Part shown: piece by piece, positions 1 through 7,875 of the stretch
Layout: every line of letters begins with the position of its first letter
Position numbering within the stretch: position 1 is the first letter of the stretch
Assembly: GCA_963790065.1 (NCBI GenBank)
Contig: CAWBNK010000030.1
Coordinates: forward strand, 48,454 to 112,453
Reading direction: 5' to 3'
DNA length: 64,000 bases
From: Palsa-504 sp963790065
GTDB lineage: Bacteria; Actinomycetota; Actinomycetes; Streptosporangiales; Streptosporangiaceae
The notes under the pieces: model-generated
The model's input: only the letters and a program-made list of their open reading frames with translations
The model's database searches: none
Told to the model about the DNA's origin: nothing
Translations under genes and position numbers: made by a program

Positions 1-629
1 CTCGTAGATGAACCGGGCCGCAGAGATGCCGGACCCGGTGAACCAGTACAGGCTCACCGTGGCCAGCAGCGCGTCCCGGTCGGCCGGGCCTGCCGTCCAT
101 GCCTCGAACTTCTCCGCGATCCAGGCCAGCTGGCCGACGGGCGAGTCGTGCAGGGCGTAGCCGAGGGTCTGCGGCCGGGTGCCCTGGATCTGCAGGTAGG
201 CCTTACCCTCGGCGGACGGCTCCTTGAGCCGGGCCAGGTGCTCGCGCTCGGCGTCGGTCAGCGCGGCCAGGTCCACCGGGATCGGATCCCCGGCCATGGC
301 GGCCGCGCCGCGCACGTCGGACACGATGTACACCCCGGCCACGTGCTCGCCGTCGATGGCACCGAGCAGGCCGGAGACGCCGGAGCCGATGTCGCCGCCC
401 ATCACCCCGTACCGGGCATAGCCGAGGCGGCGCATCAGCTCGGCCCAGGCCCGGCGGTGCGCCCGGTCTGCCAGCCGGGCTCGGTCAGCGGCGTGGAGAA
501 GCCGAACCCCGGCAGTGACGGGATCACCAGGTGAAAAGCGACCTCGGCGTAATCGGTGAGCAGCCCGATCAGGCCGGCGTACTCGACCACCGAGCTGGGA
601 TAGCCGTGCGTGATCAGCAGCGGGAGCGC
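1..629 (-). pseudogene. Epoxide hydrolase, N-terminally truncated and frameshifted (partial at window edge)
   Basis: Alpha/beta-hydrolase of the epoxide hydrolase family, which opens epoxides with water. Reading leftwards, the protein runs through LLITHGYPSS (oxyanion region), PSLPGFGFSTPLTEPGW, then, after a one-base loss near 450-456, AWAELMRRLGYARYGVMGGD and YWFTGSGISAARFIYE at the window edge, all typical of the family. The first ~100 residues expected before the HGYP motif are absent: homology stops near 625-640, where the DNA continues as a WYL regulator on the other strand. The gene therefore lost its 5' end in a deletion or rearrangement and also carries a frameshift (or sequencing error). 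The 3' end lies outside the window. Confidence 0.8.
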
Positions 630-866
630 GTCCGGCTGCGCGCGCCGGCCGCCCAGATCGCGGGCCGGGTCCCGGCCGCTATCGAGGTCACGCCGCTGGA
701 CGAGCACCGCTGCCAGATCACGGCCGGCTCGGACACGGTGGGCATGCTGGCCGCCTACCTGGGCATGCTGGACGCCGACTTCGAGGTGCACGAGCCGTCC
801 GAACTGGTGGACCAGGTCCGCGCGCTGGCCGGCCGGTACCAGCGAGCCACCCGGTCAGCAGGCTAG
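627..866 (+). pseudogene. C-terminal remnant of a WYL (YafY-type) transcriptional regulator
   Basis: About 79 residues in frame to a TAG stop at 864. They contain RLRAPAAQIAGRVPAAIEV, then ITAGSDTVGMLAAYLGMLDA and FEVHEPSELVDQVRALAGRY, the usual C-terminal extension of WYL-domain regulators. The N-terminal HTH and the WYL core are missing. The fragment begins exactly where the opposite-strand epoxide hydrolase loses homology, so both were probably truncated in one event. No start codon or ribosome site is evident, so it is unlikely to be functional. Confidence 0.7.
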
Positions 867-910
867 GCGACCGTGTGACGAGGGAGACATCCGCTCGCCT
901 GGCGAGATAC

Positions 911-936
911 ATAAGTAACTGATATAAATAACTTAT
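911..936. promoter_or_regulatory. Putative MarR operator overlapping its own start codon
   Basis: AT-rich inverted repeat ATAAGT-N14-ACTTAT in otherwise very GC-rich DNA. Its right arm overlaps the ATG of the MarR gene at 935. There is no Shine-Dalgarno before that ATG, so the transcript may be leaderless and autorepressed. Binding is inferred from position and symmetry. Confidence 0.6.
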
Positions 937-1435
937 GGAAATTTCCAGAGTTCGGGACGAGCTGGCCGGGCGTGCGCAGGTCGAAGCGGCGTTGGCTGAG
1001 CCGGCATTGGCCGAGTCGACGCTGGCGGACGGGGTGGCGGCGGCGTTCGAGCGGCTCATCGGGCTGTTCCGCTCGCTGACCCCGCCGGGCGAGCTGTCGC
1101 TCACGGCGGCCGCGACGCTGGCCACCCTGGAGCGCATGGGTCCGTGCCGGCTGACCTGGCTGGCGACCCGGGAAGGGGTGACCCAGCCCGCGATGACGCA
1201 GCTGATCGCCCGGCTGCAGGACGCGGGCCTGGTCGGCCGGGCGGCCGATCCGGCCGACGGGCGGGTCGTGCAGGTCCGGGTAACTGCCGAGGGCAAGGCG
1301 GTGCTGGCGCGCCGCCGGGCGGCGCGGGCGGGCCGACTGGCCGGGCTGCTTGACCGGCTCACCCAGGACCAGCGGGACGCGCTGGCCGCGGCCCTGCCCG
1401 CCGTAGACGCGCTGGCCAGCGCCCAGCCGCGATAA
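935..1435 (+). CDS. MarR-family transcriptional regulator
   Basis: A 166-residue winged-helix repressor of the MarR type. The core spans residues ~35-140, with the recognition region LATREGVTQPAMTQLIARL followed by the wing DPADGRVVQVRVTAEG. It lies upstream of and codirectional with the MFS-Usp transporter at 1510, separated by 74 bases of short direct repeats, so it probably controls that transporter. The palindrome at 911-936 covers its start. The ATG at 935 was chosen because it gives a normal-length MarR N terminus; with no ribosome site in front, leaderless translation is likely. The inducer is unknown. Confidence 0.88.
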   Translation: MEISRVRDELAGRAQVEAALAEPALAESTLADGVAAAFERLIGLFRSLTPPGELSLTAAATLATLERMGPCRLTWLATREGVTQPAMTQLIARLQDAGLVGRAADPADGRVVQVRVTAEGKAVLARRRAARAGRLAGLLDRLTQDQRDALAAALPAVDALASAQPR

Positions 1436-1495
1436 CCCCACTGGCCTGCGCCCAGCCCCGATAACCCTCCGGCCGGTGCCCGGCCCCGATAACCC
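1421..1495 (+). repeat. Three short direct repeats between MarR and transporter genes
   Basis: Three near-identical 18-bp units (GCCCAGCCCCGATAACCC and variants) begin at 1421, 1450 and 1478, a 28-29 bp period. The first overlaps the end of the MarR gene. The last runs into the ribosome site of the transporter. They could be operators or simply slippage products. Confidence 0.6.
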
Positions 1496-1509
1496 TTAGG
1501 AGCATTGTC

Positions 1510-3276
1510 ATGAGTGGCACCCGTGCAGGCTCGGCCACGAGCCCGTTCCGGCAGCCGAAAGCCGTCTTCGCCGTCGCGTTCGCCTGCGTGGTGTCGTTCA
1601 TGGGCATCGGCCTGGTGGACCCGATCCTGCCGGCCATCTCGCACGAGCTGAAGGCCTCGCCGAGTGAGGTCACCCTGCTGTTCACCAGCTACCTGGTGGT
1701 CACGGCGGTGGCCATGCTGATCACCAACTGGGTCTCGAGCCGGATCGGTGCCAAGAAGACGCTGATCGCGGGCCTGATCCTGATCGTGCTGTTCAGCGCC
1801 GCGGCCGGGGCCTCCCCCGGCATCAACGCCATTATCGGGTTCCGGGCCGGCTGGGGCGTGGGCAACGCGCTGTTCATCGCGACCTCGCTGGCCGTCATCG
1901 TGGCCTCGGCCAGCGGCGGCTTCGCCGGCGCCATCGTGCTGTACGAGACGGCGCTGGGCGTCGGCATCGCGGTCGGCCCGCTGCTGGGCGGCACCCTGGG
2001 CGAAATCAGCTGGCGGGGCCCGTTCTACGGGGTCTCGGTGCTGATGGCCATCGCGCTCATCGCCACCGTGGTGCTGGTCGAGCCCACGCCCAAACCCGCC
2101 CACAAGACCGGCCTGTCCGCGCCGCTGCGCGCCCTGCGCCACCGCGGCCTGCTGACCATGTCGCTGACCGCGCTCTGCTACAACTGGGGCTTCTTCACGG
2201 TCCTGGGGTACGCGCCGTTCCCGATGAACCTCAGCCCGATCAAGCTCGGCCTGGTGTTCACCGGCTGGGGCATCATGGTGGCCCTCTTCGCCGTGTTCGG
2301 CGCTCCCCGGCTGCAGGAATCCCTCGGCATCGCCAGGACCATGTACCTCAACCTGGCCGCGTTCGCCGTGATCGTGCTGGTCATCGCCATCTGGACGACG
2401 GACCGCGCGGTGCTGATCCCGGCCGTGATCGCGTCCGGGATCTTCATCGGGGTCAACAACACGATCACCACCCAGGCCGTGATGACCGTCTCCCCGGTGG
2501 AGAAGCCGGTCGCCTCGGCGGCCTACAGCTTCGTCAGGTTCATCGGCGGCGGCCTAGCCCCCTACGCGGCAGGCCGGATGGTCATCGCGGTCAACATCCA
2601 CTTCCCGTTCTTCATCGGCGCCGGGGCCATCGTGGCCGGCATCGTCGTCCTGTCCACCGCGCACCGCCTGCTCAGCGAGGCCGAACGGGTCCAGGCCGAG
2701 CAGGTCACTGCGACCGCGGCCGCGACGGCGGTGGCCGCGCCCGCCCCGGAGCTGATCCCGGTGGCGGGGCACGCGAGCAGCACGGACCGTTCGGCAGAAT
2801 CGATCGTGGCCGCTGTCGACGGCTCGCCCATGGCCGCGCTGGTCACCGAGGCGGCGGCGCGGCTGGCGGCGGCGGATGGCCGGGCCGTGCACGTGGTCCA
2901 CGTGCAGGAGGACGCCACCGCGGGCGATGCGGGCACCGACGGGGAAGACCTGGACGCAGCCCGGGCCGCGGTCAGGAGGCAGCTTGACCTGCTCGCCGCG
3001 CATCACGTCCCGGCCGAGGGCCAGATCCTGCTGCACGCCACCGATCACGGCACGGCCGGGCGGATGATCGCCGAGTACGCGGCCGCGATCGGAGCCGGCA
3101 CCATCGTGATCGGCGCTTCCAGCCACGGCGGGCTGCCCGCCCTGATGGACGCGAGCGCGAGCCGGGAGCTGGGGCGGCACACCGCCAGCAACATCCTGAT
3201 CGTGAACCCCGACGCCCCCGGGACCCTGATCGCCGCTGACGAGTGGAGCGAGCTGGAGGCGTCGCGGCCGCGGTAG
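1510..3276 (+). CDS. MFS drug-type transporter fused to a universal stress protein domain
   Basis: 588 residues. Residues ~15-400 form a 12-helix major facilitator transporter (first helix followed by VDPILPAISHELKASPSEV; loop motif SRIGAKKTLIAG), similar to drug/proton antiporters. After an Ala-rich linker, residues ~425-575 form a cytoplasmic Usp domain (IVAAVDGSPMAALVTEAAAR; ATP-loop-like IVIGASSHGG; terminal ASNILIVNP). AGGAG sits 10 bases before the ATG. It follows a MarR gene, the usual arrangement for an inducible efflux pump. A covalently attached Usp is uncommon and may sense nucleotide or energy state. The substrate is unknown. Confidence 0.88.
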   Translation: MSGTRAGSATSPFRQPKAVFAVAFACVVSFMGIGLVDPILPAISHELKASPSEVTLLFTSYLVVTAVAMLITNWVSSRIGAKKTLIAGLILIVLFSAAAGASPGINAIIGFRAGWGVGNALFIATSLAVIVASASGGFAGAIVLYETALGVGIAVGPLLGGTLGEISWRGPFYGVSVLMAIALIATVVLVEPTPKPAHKTGLSAPLRALRHRGLLTMSLTALCYNWGFFTVLGYAPFPMNLSPIKLGLVFTGWGIMVALFAVFGAPRLQESLGIARTMYLNLAAFAVIVLVIAIWTTDRAVLIPAVIASGIFIGVNNTITTQAVMTVSPVEKPVASAAYSFVRFIGGGLAPYAAGRMVIAVNIHFPFFIGAGAIVAGIVVLSTAHRLLSEAERVQAEQVTATAAATAVAAPAPELIPVAGHASSTDRSAESIVAAVDGSPMAALVTEAAARLAAADGRAVHVVHVQEDATAGDAGTDGEDLDAARAAVRRQLDLLAAHHVPAEGQILLHATDHGTAGRMIAEYAAAIGAGTIVIGASSHGGLPALMDASASRELGRHTASNILIVNPDAPGTLIAADEWSELEASRPR

Positions 3277-3290
3277 GCCCCCGGGCGCGA

Positions 3291-3764
3291 TCAGGCGGGC
3301 TTGGTCTGGTCTTCGCCGGCCGGCTGGCCGCGCCCGCGCCTGGCCCGCAGGCCGCTGGCCAGGTTCTCCAGCGCCGGCAGCGCTGCGACCAGGGCATCGG
3401 CCTGCTCGGCGGGCAGGTCTGCCATGCATTCGGAGATGATCGCGGCACGCTGAGCGGAGATCCGCTCGTAGGCGTCCCGGCCCTGGGGCGTGCCCTCGAC
3501 CCGGGCGGCCCGGAAGTCGTCCGGGTCCCGCAGCCTGCGGATCAGGCCGAACGAATCCAGCTTGCCGACCACCCGGGACAGCATGGTGGGATTCAGGCCC
3601 TCGATCTCGGCCAGGTCGGCCAGGCTGACCGGGCCGCGGCCGTTGACCACGCCGAGCACGGAGGCCTGGGTGGGGGTCAGCCCCTCCCCCACGGAGGCCG
3701 CGTTTAGCTGCCGCGCGAGCCGAAGCACGACGCGGCGCAAGCGGATGACGGTGTCACTGTCCAT
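3291..3764 (-). CDS. MarR-family transcriptional regulator
   Basis: 157 residues. The winged HTH includes LADLAEIEGLNPTMLSRVVGKL and the wing region DPDDFRAARVEGTPQG. It is convergent with the MFS-Usp gene (14-base gap) and is followed upstream by a second MarR gene in the same orientation. Targets are not evident from sequence. The Lys/Pro-rich tail after residue 140 is probably disordered. Confidence 0.85.
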   Translation of the reverse strand: MDSDTVIRLRRVVLRLARQLNAASVGEGLTPTQASVLGVVNGRGPVSLADLAEIEGLNPTMLSRVVGKLDSFGLIRRLRDPDDFRAARVEGTPQGRDAYERISAQRAAIISECMADLPAEQADALVAALPALENLASGLRARRGRGQPAGEDQTKPA

Positions 3765-3807
3765 GGGTGCCGACTACCTCTTTGCCAGCAACGGCTAGAA
3801 AGCAACT

Positions 3808-4245
3808 CTAGGGGATGACCTCGGCCTTGCGGTCCAGCAGGCCTAGCAGCTTAGCCAGCGCCTCCCGGTCAGCGCCGGACAGGGGCGCGAACAGGTCTTC
3901 GGCCGCGCGCCGCCGGGCCTCACGCATGCCGTCGCGGACGGCCAGGCCCTGGTCCGTCAGGTGCAGGCGGATGGCACGGCGGTTCCGCGGGTCGACCTCG
4001 CGGCGGACCAGCCCGGCCCGCTCGAGCGCGTCGATCACGGTAGTGACCGACCGCGGCACGATGCCCAGGTGATCGGCGAGCTCTGTCATCCGCGGCGGTT
4101 CCTCGCTGCGGGTGATCATGCGCAGGGCACGCTCCTGAGCCGGAGTAAGGCCCAGCGGCGCCAAGCGCGCAGCTTGCGCGTGGCGGAGCCGCTTGGTCAG
4201 CCGTTGGAGCAGGTCCGCCAGCTGGGCCGAGTCCTCGTACTCCAT
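3808..4245 (-). CDS. MarR-family regulator divergent from ABC exporter
   Basis: 145 residues. The MarR fold includes RMTELADHLGIVPRSVTTVIDAL and the wing DPRNRRAIRLHLTDQG. It is transcribed away from the ABC transporter at 4343, across a ~97-base intergenic region that holds the palindrome GAGTTATACTC. Divergent MarR/ABC pairs are commonly repressor and drug-inducible exporter, so this is the likely regulator of that exporter. Confidence 0.87.
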   Translation of the reverse strand: MEYEDSAQLADLLQRLTKRLRHAQAARLAPLGLTPAQERALRMITRSEEPPRMTELADHLGIVPRSVTTVIDALERAGLVRREVDPRNRRAIRLHLTDQGLAVRDGMREARRRAAEDLFAPLSGADREALAKLLGLLDRKAEVIP

Positions 4246-4294
4246 GCCCGGATTCTACCAGGAGCGGCGCTCATACTGAGTCGGGAACAATTAT

Positions 4295-4305
4295 GAGTTA
4301 TACTC
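4295..4305. promoter_or_regulatory. Candidate MarR operator in divergent promoter
   Basis: Perfect short inverted repeat GAGT-TAT-ACTC inside an AT-rich patch (4286-4312) between the MarR gene and the ABC exporter. It is the only symmetric AT-rich element in that gap. Assignment is by position only. Confidence 0.45.
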
Positions 4306-4342
4306 TGTTTGAGCTAACAGGACTAACTACTTGGAGGCTTAT

Positions 4343-6106
4343 TTGGGTACCGCTAGCACGCGCGTGCCGATCCGGCGCATCCTGCGGCTGTTCCGCCCCT
4401 ACCGGTGGAGCCTGCTGTTCGTCGCCGTGCTGGTCGGCGCGTCATCCCTCGTATCCCTGGTCAATCCGTTCCTGATCCGCGCGATCATCGACGTGGCCCT
4501 CCCGCAGGGGCGGCTCGGCCTGCTCGCCGTGCTCGCCATCGGCATGGTCGTGGTGTCGATCGCCAACAGCTCGTTCAGCGTCTCGCAGACCTACGTATCC
4601 ACCAAGGTCGGGCAGCGGGTGATGCACGACCTGCGCACCGCCGTCTACTCTCACCTCCAGCGCATGTCGCTGGCCTTTTTTACCAGGACCCGCACCGGCG
4701 AGGTGCAGTCGCGCATCGCCAACGACATCGGCGGCATGCAGTCGACCGTCACCACCACCGCCACCACGCTGGTGTCCAACCTGACCACCGTGATCGCCAC
4801 CATCATCGCCATGATCGTCCTGGACTGGCGCCTGACGATCGCGTCGCTGATCATGATGCCCGCGTTCGTGTGGGTGAGCCGCCGGGTGGGTACCGAGCGG
4901 CGCCGTATCACCCGCGACCGGCAGCGCCAGCTCGCCGTGATCTCCTCGATCGTGCAGGAGTCGCTGTCGGTGAGCGGCATCCTGCTCGGCCACACCATGG
5001 GCCGCTCCCGCTCGCTGGCCGACTCCTTCGCCGGCGAGTCCGACAAGCTTTCTGACCTGGAGGTCCGCTCGAGCATGGCGGGCCGCTGGCGCCAGTCGAC
5101 GATCCAGATCGTCATGTCCTCCATGCCCGCGGTGATCTACTGGGTGACGGGGCTGACCGGCCACGGCGACCGCATGGCCATCTCGATCGGCACCCTGGTC
5201 GCCTTCACCACCTTGCAGCAGGCCCTGTTCCGGCCCATGGTGCAGCTGCTCAGCGTCGGCGTGGACATGCAGAGCTCCCTGGAGCTGTTCGGCCGGATCT
5301 TCGAGTACCTGGACCTGCCCGTCGACATCGCCGAGCCGGCCCATCCGGTGACGATCGGCAAGGTCAGCGGCGAGGTGCGCCTGGACGACGTGGGCTTCAG
5401 CTACGCGGGCGCCGACCGCCCGACGCTGAGCGGCATCGACGTCACGGTCCCGGCCGGGCACTCGCTCGCGATCGTGGGCGAGACCGGCTCGGGCAAGACC
5501 ACCCTCAGCTACCTGATCCCGCGCCTGTACGACGTGACAGACGGTCGCGTGCTGATCAACGGCGTCGACGTGCGGGACATGTCGTTCGACACGCTGTCCG
5601 CCACGGTCGGCGTGGTCTCGCAGGAGACCTACCTGTTCCACGCCTCGGTGGCCGACAACCTGCGGTTCGCCAAGCCCGACGCCACCGACGCCGAGCTGGT
5701 CGCGGCCGCGAAGATCGCCCAGATCCACGATCACCTGGAGTCCCTGCCCGACGGCTACGACACGATCGTGGGCGAACGCGGCTACCGGTTCTCCGGCGGC
5801 GAGAAGCAGCGCCTGGCCATCGCCCGCGCCGTGCTGCGCGATCCGCCCATCCTGGTCCTGGATGAGGCCACCAGCGCCCTGGACACGCAGACCGAGCTGG
5901 CCGTGCAGGAGGCCATCGACACCCTGTCCGCGGGCCGGACCACGATCACGATCGCGCACCGGCTGTCGACGATCCGCGACGCCGACGAGATCCTCGTGCT
6001 GGACGACGGGCAGATCGCCGAGCGGGGCGGGCACGACGAGCTGCTCGCGCTGGGCGGCCGCTACGCGGCCCTGGTCAACCGCGACTCCGAGCTGGTTACG
6101 GCCTGA
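4343..6106 (+). CDS. ABC exporter, fused permease and ATPase (MsbA/BmrA-like half transporter)
   Basis: 587 residues. Residues ~15-310 form a six-helix type I exporter domain, and ~345-585 an ATPase. The ATPase has Walker A GETGSGKTT, Q-loop VVSQETYLF, signature FSGGEKQRLAIARAVL, Walker B ILVLDEATSALD and switch His in IAHRLSTI. It probably works as a homodimer exporting lipids or drugs. TTG at 4343 was chosen because GGAGG ends five bases before it; TTG at 4331 overlaps that ribosome site. The divergent MarR gene is the probable repressor. Confidence 0.9.
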   Translation: MGTASTRVPIRRILRLFRPYRWSLLFVAVLVGASSLVSLVNPFLIRAIIDVALPQGRLGLLAVLAIGMVVVSIANSSFSVSQTYVSTKVGQRVMHDLRTAVYSHLQRMSLAFFTRTRTGEVQSRIANDIGGMQSTVTTTATTLVSNLTTVIATIIAMIVLDWRLTIASLIMMPAFVWVSRRVGTERRRITRDRQRQLAVISSIVQESLSVSGILLGHTMGRSRSLADSFAGESDKLSDLEVRSSMAGRWRQSTIQIVMSSMPAVIYWVTGLTGHGDRMAISIGTLVAFTTLQQALFRPMVQLLSVGVDMQSSLELFGRIFEYLDLPVDIAEPAHPVTIGKVSGEVRLDDVGFSYAGADRPTLSGIDVTVPAGHSLAIVGETGSGKTTLSYLIPRLYDVTDGRVLINGVDVRDMSFDTLSATVGVVSQETYLFHASVADNLRFAKPDATDAELVAAAKIAQIHDHLESLPDGYDTIVGERGYRFSGGEKQRLAIARAVLRDPPILVLDEATSALDTQTELAVQEAIDTLSAGRTTITIAHRLSTIRDADEILVLDDGQIAERGGHDELLALGGRYAALVNRDSELVTA

Positions 6107-6129
6107 TAGCCGCCCCGCCAGTTACGGCC

Positions 6130-7002
6130 TTAGAGCCGCTCCTTCAGCCAGGAGTGCACCTCGGGGATGCGGCTGGCCAGCAGGGTCAGGTGGCCGTCGT
6201 GGTCGAGCAGCCTGGCCTCGACGCCGGGGATGTGCGCGGCGAGCCACCGGCCGTGGCCGAACGGCACGAACTGGTCCTGCCGGCCGTGCATGAGCAGGAC
6301 CGGGACCGAGATGGTGGACAGCTCGAAACCCCACGGGCTGGCCTCGGCCGCGCTGTCGTCCCACCAGCCCTGACCGCCGGGGGCCAGGCCTTCCTGATTG
6401 CAGTAGGTCAGGTAGTCCGCCAGCGCGTCCTTGAGCACCGCCGCGTCGACCGGCGTCAGCAGCGTCCGCACCTCGTCGGACAGCTCGGCGGCCGAGGCGG
6501 CCAGGAAGGCCTCGCGGTCGGACTCCAGCTTGGCCCGGGCCGCCTGCTGGTCGCGCAGGAACAGCCGGATGTCGTCGGCGTTGTCCTGGCCCATCCCGTC
6601 GAAGTAGTCGAGGCCCTCGGCGTCGATGGGAGCCGGCGAGGCCAGCGAGGCCACGGCGGTGACCAGATCGGGCAGCAGCGCGGCGCAGGCCAGGACGTGC
6701 GGCCCGCCGCCGGAGATGCCCCACATGGCCAGCCGGTCGATGCCGAGCTCGGCGCAGATGGCCCGCACGTCGGCCGCGCAGTCCGCGACGCTGCGACCCG
6801 GCTGCGGGTCCGAGCCGCCGTAACCGGGCCGGTCGTAGCTGATCAGGCGCAGGCCGCGGACGGCGGCGTCGATCGTGACGGGCTGGTACAGGTGCCGGGA
6901 GTTCGGCGTGCCGTTGTGGACCAGGACCGGGCGGCCGTTCGGGTCGCCGACTTCCTCGATGGCCAGGGTCCTGCCGTCCGGGGTCCGGACCGTCCGTTCC
7001 AT
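6130..7002 (-). CDS. Alpha/beta-fold hydrolase
   Basis: 290 residues. Nucleophile elbow GISGGG near residue 97, oxyanion region HNGTPNSRHLYQP near residue 30, acid in LLMHGRQDQFVPFGHG and terminal His in DHDGHLTLL, so the Ser-Asp-His triad appears complete. It resembles proline iminopeptidase/haloalkane-dehalogenase-like soluble hydrolases; substrate cannot be predicted. It is convergent with the ABC exporter (23 bases) and 27 bases downstream of the molbindin gene. Confidence 0.85.
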   Translation of the reverse strand: MERTVRTPDGRTLAIEEVGDPNGRPVLVHNGTPNSRHLYQPVTIDAAVRGLRLISYDRPGYGGSDPQPGRSVADCAADVRAICAELGIDRLAMWGISGGGPHVLACAALLPDLVTAVASLASPAPIDAEGLDYFDGMGQDNADDIRLFLRDQQAARAKLESDREAFLAASAAELSDEVRTLLTPVDAAVLKDALADYLTYCNQEGLAPGGQGWWDDSAAEASPWGFELSTISVPVLLMHGRQDQFVPFGHGRWLAAHIPGVEARLLDHDGHLTLLASRIPEVHSWLKERL

Positions 7003-7029
7003 GTTTTCGCTCCCGGCCTTTCGAGGCGC

Positions 7030-7239
7030 TCAGTCGCCGACGGCCAGGATTACGTCCGAGGCCTTGATCACGGCGGTGACCTCACTGCCCTCGGCGAGGC
7101 CGAGCTGCTTGACCGCTTCCACGGTGATCGAGGCCACCAGGCGAGTGCCGCCTGCGTCCAGTTCGACGTTGGCGATGGCCTCACCGGTGTTGATGCTGGT
7201 GACACGGGCCGGGATCTGATTGCGGGCACTTAGCTGCAT
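7030..7239 (-). CDS. Molybdate-binding Mop/TOBE small protein (molbindin)
   Basis: 69 residues forming one Mop domain: LSARNQIPARVTSINTGEAI, then ITVEAVKQLGLAEGSEVTAV and the terminal IKASDVILAV. Free-standing molbindins bind molybdate or tungstate oxyanions as oligomers and store or buffer them. No molybdate transporter or cofactor genes lie nearby. It sits between a P-loop kinase-like gene and a hydrolase on the same strand. Confidence 0.9.
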   Translation of the reverse strand: MQLSARNQIPARVTSINTGEAIANVELDAGGTRLVASITVEAVKQLGLAEGSEVTAVIKASDVILAVGD

Positions 7240-7282
7240 GACGGTACTCCTGAACTGTGGTCGACGGTGCTGCGACCTTACG

Positions 7283-7873
7283 CTAGTGCCTTGCGGCGCC
7301 TGCCTGGGTTACCAGGGCGGCGATCTGATCGCCCAGGGCGGCGGATGCGGTGAGCCGGTTGTCGATCGTGATGTGCGGGGCGGCTGGCTCGGCGCCGAGC
7401 CTGATCCGGTCGGTGAACGCCCCGAAATCCGCCAGCTTGGCCGCGTCGCGATCCAGGCCGCGGGCGGCCAGCCGACGCCGCACGGTGGCCGGGTCGGACC
7501 TGACCCAGACCAGGTGGACGGTTCCGCCGCCGAGTTCGGCCACCCAGGAGCGCCAGCGTTCAGCGTCGTGAATCTGCCCGGTGAACGGGCCGGACAGCAG
7601 GACCGGGCAGCCGTGGGCCCGGATCTCGCGGGCGGTGGCGGTCAGGCCGGCGTACTCGTGGACCTTGACGCGCTCGTCGTACCAGGGACCTTCGCGCTCG
7701 CCGTGCAGACGGCCGCCGGCGGCCAGGACAGCCGCCACGAACGAGCCGTACATGGTGTCCTTATCCAGCAGCGCCGGGGTCGGCACCAGCGCGGCCAGCA
7801 GCAGCTCCGCAACCGTGCTCTTGCCGGAACCGGGCGGGCCTGCCACCACCCAGGCGGGCGCCGGGACGCTCAC
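7283..7873 (-). CDS. AAA/P-loop kinase-like ATPase
   Basis: 196 residues beginning at GTG 7873. P-loop GPPGSGKST near residue 13, then LLDKDTMYGSF and the lid-like VRSDPATVRRRLAARGLDRD near residue 140. These features fit small-molecule kinases of the shikimate/gluconate kinase-like class. The gene starts two bases after the Ser/Thr kinase stop, so the two are co-translated. The substrate is unknown. Confidence 0.78.
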   Translation of the reverse strand: MSVPAPAWVVAGPPGSGKSTVAELLLAALVPTPALLDKDTMYGSFVAAVLAAGGRLHGEREGPWYDERVKVHEYAGLTATAREIRAHGCPVLLSGPFTGQIHDAERWRSWVAELGGGTVHLVWVRSDPATVRRRLAARGLDRDAAKLADFGAFTDRIRLGAEPAAPHITIDNRLTASAALGDQIAALVTQAGAARH

Positions 7874-7875
7874 CG

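Noticed and set aside
4442..6034. Very long antisense ORF opposite the ABC exporter (and similar ones throughout)
   Set aside because: Open antisense frames are expected in high-GC DNA. The composition is Gly/His/Gln/Arg-rich, with no motifs.
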